In this document: piece by piece, positions 17,091-26,649 of the stretch | Layout: each line of letters starts with the position of its first letter | Numbering within the stretch: the stretch's first letter is position 1 | From: Caulobacteraceae bacterium | GTDB taxonomy: Bacteria > Pseudomonadota > Alphaproteobacteria > Caulobacterales > Caulobacteraceae | Assembly (NCBI GenBank): GCA_025450315.1 | Contig: JANWHQ010000119.1 | Span: forward strand, 1 to 44,386 | Direction of reading: 5' to 3' | Length of the DNA: 44,386 nucleotides | The notes under the pieces: model-generated | What the model was told of the DNA's origin: nothing | The model's input: the letters and a program-made list of their open reading frames with translations, nothing else | Databases searched by the model: none | Position numbers and translations under genes: made by a program

Positions 17091-19172
17091 TCACCAGATT
17101 CGCACCCGTTCGTTCGGCGGCAGATAGTAGCGCTGGCCCGGCTTCACGCCGAAAGCGGCGTACCACGCGTCGATGTTCCGGGTCGGGCCGATCATGCGGA
17201 AGGCCCGGGGCGAGTGGGGATCGGAGACCAACTGCTTGCGCACATAGTCGTCGCGGGTCTTGCCGCGCCAGGCCTGGGCCCAGCCGAGGAACACGCGCTG
17301 ATCGCCGGTGAGGCCGTCCAGCACCGGCGCCGGGCGCCCGTTCAGGGAGCGATGGTAGGCCTCCAGCGCCACGTTCAGCCCACCCAGGTCGGCGATGTTC
17401 TCGCCCATGGTCAGTTGGCCGTCGATGTGGGCGCCGGGCACGGGCTCGTAGCTGGAATACTGGGCGCCCAGGACCTTGGCGCGGGCCTCGAAGGCGGCGG
17501 CGTCGGCAGCGGTCCACCAGTCCCTGAGGGCGCCGGTGGCGTCCAGCTTGCGCCCCTCGTCGTCGAAGCCGTGGGTCAGCTCGTGGCCGATGATCGCGCC
17601 GATGGCGCCGTAGTTCACCGCCGGGTCGGCGGCCGGATCGAAGATCGGCGGCATCAGGATGCCGGCGGGAAACACGATGTCCCGCAGCGAGCCGTTGTAG
17701 GCGTCGTTGGTCTGGGGCGTCATCGACCAGTCCGAGCGGTCGACCGGCCCGTCCAGGCGGCCCGTGTGGAAACGCCAGTCCCAGGCGCCCGAGCGGCGGA
17801 CGTCGCCGATCAGGTCGTCCGAGCGGATCGCCAGGCCCGAGAAGTCACGGAAATGGTCGGGATAGCCGACCTTGATCTGGTAGGTGTCGAGCTTCTTCAG
17901 CGCCTCGGCCTTGGTGGCGGGGGTCATCCAGTCCAGTTGCTGGAGCCGCGTGCGCATGGCCGCCTTCACATTGGCGACCAGTGTCTCGATCTTGGCCTTG
18001 GCGGTCGGCGGGAAATAGCGGGCGACGTAGACCTGGCCGACCCCGAAGCCCATGTTCCCGAAGCAGTCGATGCGGTCGTCGCCGTAGCAGTCGCCCCCGG
18101 AGACCGCGTGCACCGCCCGCTTCCAGCGGTCCTGTTGCCGGGGCTGGCCCGACAGGGTCTTGTCGCGGAACTCGAAGCGCGCCTCGGCGAAAGGCGGGGG
18201 CAGGTAGAAGGCCGTGTTGTCGGCGACGCTGAAGGCCTGCCAGGCCTTGAGCGTGTCCACAGGGGTGGCGGCGTAGACAGCCGCGATCTTCGGGAAGGCG
18301 GTGTTCTCGGACACCACCAGGCGGTCCAGGCCCGCAAGGCCGGCGCCGGCCAGGAAGCGGTTCCAGGCGAAGCCCGGCGCCATGGCGGCCAGGCCCGCGC
18401 GATCCATGGGATTGTAGGTCTTGTCGACCTCGCGCTGCTGGGCGCGGGTCCAGCTGGCCTCGGCGACGCGGGTCTCGAAGTCAACCACGGCCTTGGCGTT
18501 GGCCGCCGGGTCGGGCCAGCCGATCAGGCCGAGCAGCTTCCCGACATAGGCCTGGTAGGCGGCCTTCTGGATCGCGAACGAGGGCTGCAGATAGTAGTCG
18601 CGGTCGGGCAGGCCGAGCCCTGCCTGAGTGGCGTAGACCGCGTAGCGCGCGACGTTCTTGAGGTCCACGTCGGTGCTCAGGCTGAAGATCGTGGCGTAGA
18701 AGTCGCTGTTGGCCTGGCCCATGAGGGCGGTGACGTCGTCGCGGTTGCGCGCGGCCCGGATGGCGGCGAGCTCGGGCGCCAGGGGACGAGTGCCCAGGGC
18801 GGCGATACGGCGCTCGTCCATGAAGGCCTTGTAGAAGGCCCCCATCTTGCCGGCGGTCGTCCGCGGCGCCGGGCCGGCCTCGGCCGCAGCCGCCCGCATC
18901 AGGTCGTGAAGCCGCGCCTCGGCCAGGTCGCTCATGTCGTAGCGCAGCGACTTGGCCGACTTGTCGTCGGGGATGGTGGTGCGGTCCAGCCAGGCGCCGT
19001 TGGCGTAGCGGTTGAAGTCGTCGCCGGGTTTCACCGACGGGTCCATGGCCGTGAGGTCGAAGCCCCAGGCCCCGTACTGCGGCTTGGCGGCGGTCTGGCC
19101 GTCCGCGGCGGCTCCGAGGGAGAGCGCCAGCCACACGGCCAGGAAGGTCGCCTTCAGCAGCGGCGTCGGCAT
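17091..19172 (-). CDS. pepO: M13-family (neprilysin-like) secreted metallopeptidase
   Basis: 693 residues with a signal peptide (LLKATFLAVWLALSLGAAAD). The N-terminal M13 domain starts GFDLTAMDPSVKPGDDFNRY. The catalytic zinc motif is HELTH (His530, Glu531, His534) and the third ligand Glu591 is in GENIADLGG. The NDAYNGSLRDIVFPAGIL segment and the C-terminal RVRIW are typical. It degrades short peptides in the periplasm or at the surface. It lies 25 bp upstream of trpC on the minus strand and could be transcribed from the trp genes, but no functional link is evident. Confidence 0.95.
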   Translation of the reverse strand: MPTPLLKATFLAVWLALSLGAAADGQTAAKPQYGAWGFDLTAMDPSVKPGDDFNRYANGAWLDRTTIPDDKSAKSLRYDMSDLAEARLHDLMRAAAAEAGPAPRTTAGKMGAFYKAFMDERRIAALGTRPLAPELAAIRAARNRDDVTALMGQANSDFYATIFSLSTDVDLKNVARYAVYATQAGLGLPDRDYYLQPSFAIQKAAYQAYVGKLLGLIGWPDPAANAKAVVDFETRVAEASWTRAQQREVDKTYNPMDRAGLAAMAPGFAWNRFLAGAGLAGLDRLVVSENTAFPKIAAVYAATPVDTLKAWQAFSVADNTAFYLPPPFAEARFEFRDKTLSGQPRQQDRWKRAVHAVSGGDCYGDDRIDCFGNMGFGVGQVYVARYFPPTAKAKIETLVANVKAAMRTRLQQLDWMTPATKAEALKKLDTYQIKVGYPDHFRDFSGLAIRSDDLIGDVRRSGAWDWRFHTGRLDGPVDRSDWSMTPQTNDAYNGSLRDIVFPAGILMPPIFDPAADPAVNYGAIGAIIGHELTHGFDDEGRKLDATGALRDWWTAADAAAFEARAKVLGAQYSSYEPVPGAHIDGQLTMGENIADLGGLNVALEAYHRSLNGRPAPVLDGLTGDQRVFLGWAQAWRGKTRDDYVRKQLVSDPHSPRAFRMIGPTRNIDAWYAAFGVKPGQRYYLPPNERVRIW

Positions 19173-19197
19173 TGTCCGGACCCTCCGTGGGCGCGGG

Positions 19198-19989
19198 TCA
19201 GCCCCCCAGCAGGGCCCGTGTCGCGCCGGCGACGTCAGCTTGGCGCATCAGGCTCTCGCCGACCAGCATGGCCTTGGCGCCGGAAGCTTCCAGTCGGGCG
19301 ACGTCGGCTGGGGTGAAGATGCCGCTTTCGGTGACCAGCAAGGCCTCGGGCGGGGCCAGGGCGGCCAGCTTCTCGGTGTTCCTCAGGTCGACCTCGAAGG
19401 TGCGCAGGTCGCGGTTGTTGACGCCGACCAGCGTCGCGCCGAGCCGGGCGGCGCGGGCCATCTCGGCCTCGTCGTGCACCTCGACCAGGGCGTCCATGCC
19501 CCAGCGGGCGGCCTCGGCCATCAGCTCTGCGGCCAGGCTGTCGTCCACCATGGCCAGGATCACCAGGATGCAGTCGGCGCCGAACGCGCGGGATTCCGCG
19601 ATCTGCCAGGGATCGACCATGAAGTCCTTGCGGATGCAGGGCAGGGCGGTGGCCGACCGGGCGGCCTCCAGATAGGCTTCCGCGCCCCGGAAGCTCGGCG
19701 CGTCGGTCAGCACCGAGAGGCAGGCCGCGCCACCTGCTTCATAGGCCCGGGCCAGTGCCGGTGGATCGAAGTCGGCGCGGATCAGGCCGCGCGAGGGGCT
19801 GGCCTTCTTGATCTCGGCGATCAGCGCCAGGCGCCCCGGCGCATGGGCGGCCTCGAGCGCTCGGCCGAACCCGCGGGGGGAGGAGACGGCCTTGGCGTCG
19901 GCCTCCACCTGGGCCTGGGACCTCCGGGCCTTCCGCTCGGCGACCTCGCCCTGCTTGTAGGCCGCGATCCGGTTGAGGATGTTGCTCAT
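19198..19989 (-). CDS. trpC: Indole-3-glycerol phosphate synthase
   Basis: 263 residues from ATG 19989 ([12 protein letters not shown]). TIM-barrel enzyme closing the indole ring in tryptophan synthesis. Signature segments: [51 protein letters not shown]. The start overlaps the trpD stop by 4 bp (ATGA), so translation is coupled. No fused TrpF domain is present. A longer frame reaching 20241 overlaps trpD and is an extension artefact. Confidence 0.97.
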   Translation of the reverse strand: MSNILNRIAAYKQGEVAERKARRSQAQVEADAKAVSSPRGFGRALEAAHAPGRLALIAEIKKASPSRGLIRADFDPPALARAYEAGGAACLSVLTDAPSFRGAEAYLEAARSATALPCIRKDFMVDPWQIAESRAFGADCILVILAMVDDSLAAELMAEAARWGMDALVEVHDEAEMARAARLGATLVGVNNRDLRTFEVDLRNTEKLAALAPPEALLVTESGIFTPADVARLEASGAKAMLVGESLMRQADVAGATRALLGG

Positions 19990-20999
19990 GCGTTGGTGGC
20001 TTCGACCAGCCTGTCCAGCGCGGCCATGGCCCCGCCGCTGGTGATCGAGGCCCGGGCCAGGCCCACGCCCTCGCGCAGGGTCTCGGCCTTGCCGGCCACC
20101 AGGAAGCCGGCGGCGGCGTTCAGCACCACCGCTTCGTGATAGGCGCTGCGCCGGCCCGACAGCGCCGCGCGGATCGCCTTGGCGTTGGTCTCGGCGTCCT
20201 TGCCCTTGAGCTCGCCCAGGCTGCCGCGCTGCACGCCGCATTCCTCGCAGGTGACGGTGAACAGCCGCACCTGGCCGTCCTTCACCTCGGCCACCTGGCT
20301 GGGGCCGGTATTGGTCAGCTCGTCCATGCCCATGCCGTGCACCACCCAGGCGTGGACCGCACCGAGTTCGGCCAGGGCGCGGGCCATGGGCTCGACCAGC
20401 CGCACGTCATAGACCCCCAGCACCTGGCGCCTGGCGCCGGCCGGGTTCGAGAGAGGCCCCAGGAGGTTGAAGATGGTGCGAAAGCCCAGCTCCTGGCGGA
20501 TGGGCAGCACGTGGCGCATGGCGCCGTGATAGGCGGGCGCAAACAGGAAGCAGATGTTGGCCTGGTCCAACGCCCGCAGCGACTGCTCGGGCGTGGCCTC
20601 GACGTTGACGCCCAGCGCCTTCAGCACATCCGACGAGCCGGTGGAGGACGACACCGCGCGGGTGCCGTGCTTGGCCACCTTGACCCCGCCGCCCGCCAGC
20701 ACCAGGGCCGCAGCGGTGGAAATGTTCAGGGTGTGGGCGCCGTCGCCGCCGGTGCCGCAGGTATCGATCACCTCGAACGGGTGCTCCAGGTGCGTGCCGG
20801 CCGCGCGCATGGCCCGGGCGCAGGCGACGATCTCGCCCACCGTCTCGCCGCGCATGCGCATGGCGGTGACTGCGGCGGCCACCTGGGCCGGTGAAGGCTC
20901 GCCGCGCAGGCAGGCGGCGAAAAAGTCCTGGGCAGTCTCTTCGTTCAGCGTAGCGCCGTCCGCGAGCTTGGCCAGCAGGGGCTTGAAGGCGTCCGACAT
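19986..20999 (-). CDS. trpD: Anthranilate phosphoribosyltransferase
   Basis: 337 residues. It transfers phosphoribose from PRPP to anthranilate. The PRPP loop GTGGDG in [18 protein letters not shown] and the [17 protein letters not shown] segment are intact, followed by [20 protein letters not shown] and GPLSNPAGA. It begins 19 bp after trpG and overlaps trpC by 4 bp. The order trpG-trpD-trpC is the common alphaproteobacterial cluster, with trpE nearby. Confidence 0.97.
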   Translation of the reverse strand: MSDAFKPLLAKLADGATLNEETAQDFFAACLRGEPSPAQVAAAVTAMRMRGETVGEIVACARAMRAAGTHLEHPFEVIDTCGTGGDGAHTLNISTAAALVLAGGGVKVAKHGTRAVSSSTGSSDVLKALGVNVEATPEQSLRALDQANICFLFAPAYHGAMRHVLPIRQELGFRTIFNLLGPLSNPAGARRQVLGVYDVRLVEPMARALAELGAVHAWVVHGMGMDELTNTGPSQVAEVKDGQVRLFTVTCEECGVQRGSLGELKGKDAETNAKAIRAALSGRRSAYHEAVVLNAAAGFLVAGKAETLREGVGLARASITSGGAMAALDRLVEATNA

Positions 21000-21018
21000 G
21001 GCGGCGGCGGGATCGCGG

Positions 21019-21609
21019 CTAGACGGCGGCCAGGCGGCGGACGCCGGCGAGGTCGAGGAAGTTGCCCAAGAGCTCGTGGCCGTATTCGGTGGCGATGGAC
21101 TCGGGGTGGAACTGCACCCCGTGCACAGGGCGGCTCCTGTGCTGCACGCCCATGATCTCGCCGTCCTCGGTCCAGGCGGTGATCTCCAGCTCTTCCGGCA
21201 GATCCTCCTTGCGCACCGACAGGGAGTGGTAGCGGGTGGCCGTGAACGGGCTGGGGATGTCCTTGAAGACGCCCTGGCCGGTGTGCTGGATCTGGCTGGT
21301 CTTGCCGTGCATCAGCGCCTTGGCCCGGATCACTTCGCCGCCATAGGCCTGGCCGATCGACTGGTGGCCCAGGCACACGCCCAGGATCGGCAGCTGCGGC
21401 GGCGCGGCGCGCAGCAGGGGCAGGCAGATGCCCGCCTCGTTGGGCGTGCACGGGCCCGGCGACAGGATCACCCCTTCGGGGTCCAGCGCCAGCGCGTCCT
21501 GAACCGACAGCTTGTCGTTCCGATAGACGGCCGTCTGCGCCCCCAGCTCGTTCACATAGTGGACGAGGTTGTAGGTGAAGCTGTCGTAGTTATCGATCAC
21601 CAGGATCAT
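21019..21609 (-). CDS. trpG: Anthranilate synthase glutamine amidotransferase component
   Basis: 196 residues from ATG 21609 ([19 protein letters not shown]); 20 further in-frame upstream residues are not family-like. Class I glutamine amidotransferase triad: the Cys of [12 protein letters not shown], and His and Glu of [13 protein letters not shown]. It releases ammonia from glutamine for TrpE. In this genome trpE is about 1.4 kb upstream, past an unrelated gene pair, rather than adjacent. PabB could share this subunit (general knowledge). Confidence 0.96.
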   Translation of the reverse strand: MILVIDNYDSFTYNLVHYVNELGAQTAVYRNDKLSVQDALALDPEGVILSPGPCTPNEAGICLPLLRAAPPQLPILGVCLGHQSIGQAYGGEVIRAKALMHGKTSQIQHTGQGVFKDIPSPFTATRYHSLSVRKEDLPEELEITAWTEDGEIMGVQHRSRPVHGVQFHPESIATEYGHELLGNFLDLAGVRRLAAV

Positions 21610-21652
21610 GACGGGGATGTAGAGCGTGGGGCCCGCCGCGCCAAGGGCCTCG

Positions 21653-22054
21653 CTAGGCCGGTGCCCCAAGCCGCGCGCGGATGTCCCGGTAGGCCGCCGC
21701 GATCAGGGCGCCCAGCGCCGCCTCGTCCAACGGTTCGCCCCAGCGGACCTTCACGTGCCGCATGCGCTTGCCAGAGCCTTCCAGGAGCCCGGCCGGATCC
21801 TCCAGCGAAGCGCCATGGTAGAAGCCCACGTTCACATGGGCGCGGAAGGCGTTGACGTAGCCGAACGCCGCATCTCCCAGGCAGGCCGTGGGGCAGCCGT
21901 CGTGCAGCAGCTCGCGGACGTCGTCCCCCAGGCCGCGCATCTTCTCGAACCACGGCCGGGCGAAGCCGCGCATGGCCTCCTCGCCATCGGTGAACCAGGC
22001 GTCGATCGCGGGATCGCGCCGGACGGCGCCCGGCAGGAGGAAGAGCGGTTCCAT
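21653..22054 (-). CDS. DUF1801-type (YdhG-like) small protein
   Basis: 133 residues from ATG 22054 ([14 protein letters not shown]). The upstream in-frame extension to 22171 is Arg/Ser-rich and overlaps the promoter region of the opposite gene. Family-like features are [40 protein letters not shown], and [20 protein letters not shown], matching the iron-chaperone-like DUF1801 fold. The biochemical role is unsettled. It is 43 bp before trpG on the same strand. Confidence 0.75.
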   Translation of the reverse strand: MEPLFLLPGAVRRDPAIDAWFTDGEEAMRGFARPWFEKMRGLGDDVRELLHDGCPTACLGDAAFGYVNAFRAHVNVGFYHGASLEDPAGLLEGSGKRMRHVKVRWGEPLDEAALGALIAAAYRDIRARLGAPA

Positions 22055-22188
22055 CGGTCCAGATTGCCAGCTTGGCCGGGGTTGTCGAGCCGAACCGCCG
22101 CCGGCGGATTCGCGATTGGGACGAACCCGTTCCCCGTCCCGGCCGCGATGACATAGGCTCGCGGCGGACACGCCAACGGGGGGCGGCG

Positions 22189-23052
22189 ATGGACACCCAG
22201 ATCTCGGACTTCAGCCTGGCCAGCCTGTTGGCGCTTGGCGTGTTCCTGGCGGTGACGATCCCCAGGTCGCTCTGGCATCTGGCGCGCGCCATCGGCGGCG
22301 TCTTCGGGCGCAAGGACAGGTCCGTCGATCCGTGGCTTGTCGCCATCGGGCTGAGCACGCTCATCTGCGCGGGGCTGGTCGGGGCGGTGGTGCTCTACAG
22401 CGACCGGACCCAGCGGCTGCTCAACGCCTCGGCCGCCCTGACCTTCGCCTTCCTGTTCTTCGCCCTGCCGGCAGTGTTCCAGGTGCTGCGAGCCTGGTCC
22501 AGCCAGCACGGCCACAAGGCCCAGGTGCTGAGCCATCCCTTGGTGCTGCTGGCGATCCTGTCGCTGCCGGCCAGCATGGCGATCCCGACCGCGGCGCTGA
22601 TGCGGGCCACCCAGGCGGTGCAGCCGCGCGCCGCGCCCGCCGACAATCCGGCCGCCGCCCTCGTCGACGAGCGGTTCTTCACCGACAGCGAGATCGTCAA
22701 CGATCCGGAGGACTATCCGGCCGCCCAGTTCCTCCAGCGCTATGCGACCGTGACGTTGCCGCCGCCGGCGCCCGGCAGTCGCAGCCACCGGCGCAGCTTC
22801 CTCCGCGAGATCCCGATGTTCACCGCCTTCTGGTTCGACCAGACCACCAACATGCTGACCTTCGACGCCGCCGACACCTTTGGCGTGCTGGTCAGCCGCA
22901 TCGCCCATGTGCGGGCGAATTGGGCGTTCTCCATCGCCGTCTTCGGCTACAAGCTGCTGTGCGCTCTGGTGCTGGTGGCGGTGACCTTCGACGCGCTGCT
23001 GCGGCCGATCGGCGAGCGGATCCGGCGCCGGCGGCGGGCCGAGCGGCCCTGA
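22189..23052 (+). CDS. Multi-spanning membrane protein of unknown function interrupting the trp cluster
   Basis: 287 residues from ATG 22189 (MDTQISDFSLASLL), preceded by the G-rich SD-like GGGGGGCGG. Hydrophobic segments: about 8-25, 47-69, 78-97, 110-130 and 243-265. Between the last two is an approximately 110-residue soluble loop with FFTDSEIVNDPEDYPAAQFL and RREIPMFTAFWFDQTTNMLT-like sequence. The protein ends in an Arg-rich tail. No family was recognised. It is opposite to trpE and its stop is 2 bp from the trpE stop. Confidence 0.7.
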   Translation: MDTQISDFSLASLLALGVFLAVTIPRSLWHLARAIGGVFGRKDRSVDPWLVAIGLSTLICAGLVGAVVLYSDRTQRLLNASAALTFAFLFFALPAVFQVLRAWSSQHGHKAQVLSHPLVLLAILSLPASMAIPTAALMRATQAVQPRAAPADNPAAALVDERFFTDSEIVNDPEDYPAAQFLQRYATVTLPPPAPGSRSHRRSFLREIPMFTAFWFDQTTNMLTFDAADTFGVLVSRIAHVRANWAFSIAVFGYKLLCALVLVAVTFDALLRPIGERIRRRRRAERP

Positions 23053-23054
23053 CC

Positions 23055-24572
23055 TCAGGCGAAGCGCCAGGCTTCCTCGGCGGCCCTCGCCAGGGCGCGG
23101 GACTTGTGCAGGGTCTCGTCGTACTCGGCGTCCGGATCGGAATCGGCCACCACCCCGCCGCCGGCCTGAACATACATCATGCCGTCCTTGAACAGCGCCG
23201 TGCGAAGCAGGATGCAGGTGTCGACCGCCCCGTCCGAGCCGATGTAGCCGGCCGCGCCGGCGTAGGCGATGCCGCGCTTCTCGATCTCCAGCTCGTCGAT
23301 GATCTGCATCGCCCGGACCTTGGGCGCGCCCGAGAGGGTGCCGGCAGGCAGGGCGGCCATGAGCACGTCCACCGGGTCCACGTCCTTGGGCGCATCGCCC
23401 TCGACGTTGGAGACGATGTGCATCACGTGGCTGTAGCGCTCGATGTTGAAGCTCTCGGTCACCCGCACGGCGGGCGGGCGGGCGGCGTTGAGGCCCGAAG
23501 CCGCGGCGCCGGCGACGCGGCCGACGTCGTTGCGGCCGAGGTCCAGCAGCATCAGGTGCTCGGCCCGCTCCTTGGGATCGGCCAGCAGCTCCTGCTCCAG
23601 GTGCAGGTCCTCGGCGGGGGTCTTGCCGCGGGGGCGGGTGCCGGCGATCGGGCGGATGGTGATCTTGTCGTCCCTCAGGCGCACCATGATCTCGGGGCTG
23701 GAGCCCGCGAGCTGGAAGTCGCCGAAGTTCAGGTAGAACATGAAGGGCGAGGGATTGAGCCTTCGAAGCGCGCGATAGAACGCGAAGGTATCCAGCTTGA
23801 ATCTGGTGCGCAGCCGGTGGCTGGGCACCACCTGGAAGATGTCGCCGGCGCGGATGTAGTCCTTGGCCCGCTCGACGATCGCCGCATAGGCCGCGCGCGA
23901 GACCGGCGTCTGCATCGGCTCGGGCGTCCAGGGCGTGGGTTGGGGGCGCGGGCCGAGCGGCCGGGCCAGCTCCGCCGCGATCCGCTCCAGCCGCGCGGCG
24001 GCGGCGTCATAGGCCGCCCTGGCCGAGGCTTGCGAGGGGCGCACCGTGGTGACCAGCACGATCTCCTGGGCGACGGAATCGAACACCGCCACGATCGAGG
24101 GTCGGGTCATGATGGAATCCGGCAGACCCAAGGGGTCGGGGTTCTGGTCGGGCAGCGGCTCGACCAGGCGCACCATGTCGTAGCCCACGGCCCCGAAGAC
24201 GCCGGCCGCCATCGGCGGCACCCCCTCCGGCAATGTCAGGCGCGAGCGCGCGATCAGCTGCTTCAATGACGCCAGCGCCGGACCCTCGGGCCGGTAGCGG
24301 CCCGCCTTCAGCTCGTCGCCCTGGCTGATCTCGGCCTCGTTGCCCCGGCACCGCCAGATCAAATCCGGCTCCAGGGTCAGGATCGAGTAGCGGCCCCGCC
24401 ATGACCCGCCCTCCACCGATTCGAACAGGAAGGCGTAGGGCCGCCCATGGCCGATCTTCAGATAGGCCGAGACCGGAGTCTCCAGGTCGTCGATCAGGCG
24501 CGTGTAGACGACCTGGGGCATTCCGGCCGCATAGGCCTCCGCGAACGCCTCGAAGGCGGGCAGGGTGGTCAT
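23055..24572 (-). CDS. trpE: Anthranilate synthase component I
   Basis: 505 residues from ATG 24572 (MTTLPAFEAFAEAY). It makes anthranilate from chorismate with TrpG. Chorismate-binding motifs: PFMFYLNFGDFQLAGSSPE, IAGTRPRGKTPAED, DLGRNDVGRVA, SGAPKVRAMQIIDELE, and YVQAGGGVVADSDPDAEY. The N-terminal part has LETPVSAYLKIG, the typical region for Trp feedback inhibition. The start overlaps the ppiD stop (ATGA), so it is translated from ppiD mRNA with no room for a trp leader/attenuator directly upstream. A longer frame to 26582 is a shadow of ppiD. Confidence 0.96.
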   Translation of the reverse strand: MTTLPAFEAFAEAYAAGMPQVVYTRLIDDLETPVSAYLKIGHGRPYAFLFESVEGGSWRGRYSILTLEPDLIWRCRGNEAEISQGDELKAGRYRPEGPALASLKQLIARSRLTLPEGVPPMAAGVFGAVGYDMVRLVEPLPDQNPDPLGLPDSIMTRPSIVAVFDSVAQEIVLVTTVRPSQASARAAYDAAAARLERIAAELARPLGPRPQPTPWTPEPMQTPVSRAAYAAIVERAKDYIRAGDIFQVVPSHRLRTRFKLDTFAFYRALRRLNPSPFMFYLNFGDFQLAGSSPEIMVRLRDDKITIRPIAGTRPRGKTPAEDLHLEQELLADPKERAEHLMLLDLGRNDVGRVAGAAASGLNAARPPAVRVTESFNIERYSHVMHIVSNVEGDAPKDVDPVDVLMAALPAGTLSGAPKVRAMQIIDELEIEKRGIAYAGAAGYIGSDGAVDTCILLRTALFKDGMMYVQAGGGVVADSDPDAEYDETLHKSRALARAAEEAWRFA

Positions 24573-26509
24573 GGCGCCTTGCCGGAGGCCTTCCCCGGCG
24601 CGGACGAGGCGGCCGGCGGCGTGACGCCCACCGCCTGGTAGGCGAGGTTGAGGTCGATGTGCGGCTTCACCAGGGCGCGGGCCGCCGCATAGAACATGTC
24701 GCCGAACTCGTTGCGGCCGATCTGCTGGGTGAGCTGGCCGCGAATCGACTGGCTCTCCTTGGCGATGTCGGCCACGGTCCCGGGGGTGATGGAGTCCACC
24801 TTGACCACCGCGAAGCCGTAGTTGGGCGCGCGCGCCTCGAAGACGTCGCCGGCCTTGGCGTTGAATAGGTTCCCGAGGATCTCGCCCCCCAAGGCCTGCT
24901 GCTGCTGCTGGGCGTTGGCGCGGGTCAGGTCCAGATGCTGGACCTTGGCGCCGGCCGAGGCGGCGACCGCGGCGATCGGCTCGCCCTTCTTGATCCGCTG
25001 CACTAGCCCGTCGGCCTTGGCCTTCATGCCTTGGATCAGGGCGTTGGTCATATAGGCCTGGGTGATCGGCTGACGGATCTCGTCCAGCGTCGGGACGTGG
25101 GCGGGCGTGATCTTGTCCACGCGGATCGCATAGTATTCGCCGCTGCCCAGATCGGTGATGTCGGTCTCCCCGCCCTGGGGCAGGGAAAAGGCGTCCTTGA
25201 CCATCTTGTCGGAGAGGGCGGGGATCGGCTGGCCGTTGGGCATCTTGCCCTCGGCGGTGATCGGGATCGGCAGCGGGAACACCTTGGCGCCAGAGGCCTT
25301 GGCCGCCGCGTCCATGTTCTGCCCCTTGCTGTGGGCGTCGGCATATTTCTCGGACTGGTCGTAGGCCGCGTCCTTGGCCGCACGGTCGCTGAGGTCCTTC
25401 TCGATCTGCGGACGGGCCTGTTCGAGCGTCGCCGGCTTGGCGGGGGTGATGCTGGTCAGTTTGGCGACGGTCAGTCCGAACTGGCCCTGGATCGGGCCCG
25501 TGACCTGGCCGGGTCGCTGCAAGGCGAAGACGGCCTTGCCGACGGCCGGGTCGCTGACCGCGGACAGGGGCTCTTCGAGATCGGGGATCGGTGTCGTTCC
25601 ATAGGACTTCGCAACCGCGGCCGCGTCTTCGCCCTTGGACAGCCGGGCGGCGATCGCCTGGGCCTGGGCCTGATCCTTGGCCTTGATCTGCACGAAGCTG
25701 CGCCGTTCGGGCACCGACAGGCGCGACTTCTCGACGTTGAACATCTTCTCCACGTCGGCCTCGGCCGGATGCAGGTCCTTGGCGATGTCCTGGGCGCTGA
25801 TCCGCACCAGGGTGATCTTGCGGGTCTCCGGCTGGCGCAGCTGGTCGGCGTGGGCCTTGATGAACTGGTTCAGCTGGGCGTCGGTGGGCTTGGCCGGGGT
25901 CGGCTGGGCGCGCGGGTCCAGCATAACCAGGTCCGCCGCGCGCGACTGCTGGTCGACCGCGGCGAACAGCACCGCATAGGTGGCCGGCGCCTGGAGCCCC
26001 GCGGCCATGCCCGAGGTGAAGTGGAACATCGAAAGCTGGTCGCGCAGGTCCTGCTGGAACTGCGTCGGGGTCAGGTTCCTCTGGGCCAGCAGCCTTTCGT
26101 AGGTGTTTTCGTCGAACGCGCCGGTCACCGGATTGAAGAAGGCCGGGATCTTGCGGATCTGGTCGATGACCAGCTGGTCGGACGCCCGAATGCCGGACCG
26201 CCTGACCGCTTCGAGCACCGCTTCCTCGGTGGCCATGTCCTCCAGCGCCTGCTGCAGCACGCCCTGCTGGGCGGCCTGCTCGATCGTGACGGTCTGGCCG
26301 GTCTGCTGCTGGAACTGCTCCAGCTGTTGGGTGAAGCGCTGCTTGAAGTCGGCCGAGTCGATCTCGCGCGAGCCGGCCTTCACCACCGCGTCGGAGATGC
26401 GCATCTTGAAGACGTCGCCCACCCCCCAGATGCCGAACGCGATGATCAGGACGCCCATCATCACGGCCGCCACCGGCGACTTCGCGAAGGCTCGGAATGC
26501 AGCCATCAT
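24569..26509 (-). CDS. ppiD: PpiD-like membrane-anchored peptidyl-prolyl isomerase (SurA_N/rotamase)
   Basis: About 646 residues; start ATG 26509 or 26506 (M)MAAFRAFAKSP. One N-terminal TM (VAAVMMGVLIIAFGIWGVGD) anchors a large periplasmic chaperone of SurA_N type (KAGSREIDSADFKQRFTQQL), with a degenerate parvulin-like region in the middle (SYGTTPIPDLEEPLSAVSDP then VGKAVFALQRPGQVTGPIQG). PpiD helps fold outer-membrane and periplasmic proteins near the Sec translocon. It overlaps trpE by 4 bp; this ppiD-trpE pairing recurs in alphaproteobacteria (recalled). A candidate promoter is at 26548-26577. Confidence 0.9.
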   Translation of the reverse strand: MMAAFRAFAKSPVAAVMMGVLIIAFGIWGVGDVFKMRISDAVVKAGSREIDSADFKQRFTQQLEQFQQQTGQTVTIEQAAQQGVLQQALEDMATEEAVLEAVRRSGIRASDQLVIDQIRKIPAFFNPVTGAFDENTYERLLAQRNLTPTQFQQDLRDQLSMFHFTSGMAAGLQAPATYAVLFAAVDQQSRAADLVMLDPRAQPTPAKPTDAQLNQFIKAHADQLRQPETRKITLVRISAQDIAKDLHPAEADVEKMFNVEKSRLSVPERRSFVQIKAKDQAQAQAIAARLSKGEDAAAVAKSYGTTPIPDLEEPLSAVSDPAVGKAVFALQRPGQVTGPIQGQFGLTVAKLTSITPAKPATLEQARPQIEKDLSDRAAKDAAYDQSEKYADAHSKGQNMDAAAKASGAKVFPLPIPITAEGKMPNGQPIPALSDKMVKDAFSLPQGGETDITDLGSGEYYAIRVDKITPAHVPTLDEIRQPITQAYMTNALIQGMKAKADGLVQRIKKGEPIAAVAASAGAKVQHLDLTRANAQQQQQALGGEILGNLFNAKAGDVFEARAPNYGFAVVKVDSITPGTVADIAKESQSIRGQLTQQIGRNEFGDMFYAAARALVKPHIDLNLAYQAVGVTPPAASSAPGKASGKAP

Positions 26510-26547
26510 TGCCGTGGACTCCCCGGGGGGCGACGCGCCCGGCGCTC

Positions 26548-26577
26548 CGTATAGTGGAGGCGTTGGAGTGGGAGCAA
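26548..26577 (-). promoter_or_regulatory. Candidate promoter for ppiD-trpE
   Basis: Minus strand: TTGCTC (26577-26572), 18-bp spacer, TATACG (26553-26548), about 39 bases before the ppiD start. It is the only convincing promoter-like pair between tpiA and ppiD. Found by eye only. Confidence 0.35.
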
Positions 26578-26649
26578 GCCAAGCGCCGCAGAGCCGTCCC
26601 GCCCGGGCGTGAACTTGGCGAGGTCCGGACGGCGCCCTAAGCAAGAGCC

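Noticed and set aside
17214-19316. 700-codon plus-strand frame opposite the M13 peptidase
   Set aside because: Shadow of the peptidase; no motif or hydrophobic pattern of its own.
23055-26582. 1175-codon frame fusing trpE with an N-terminal extension
   Set aside because: The extension is an alternate frame of ppiD; trpE starts at ATG 24572 with an ATGA overlap.
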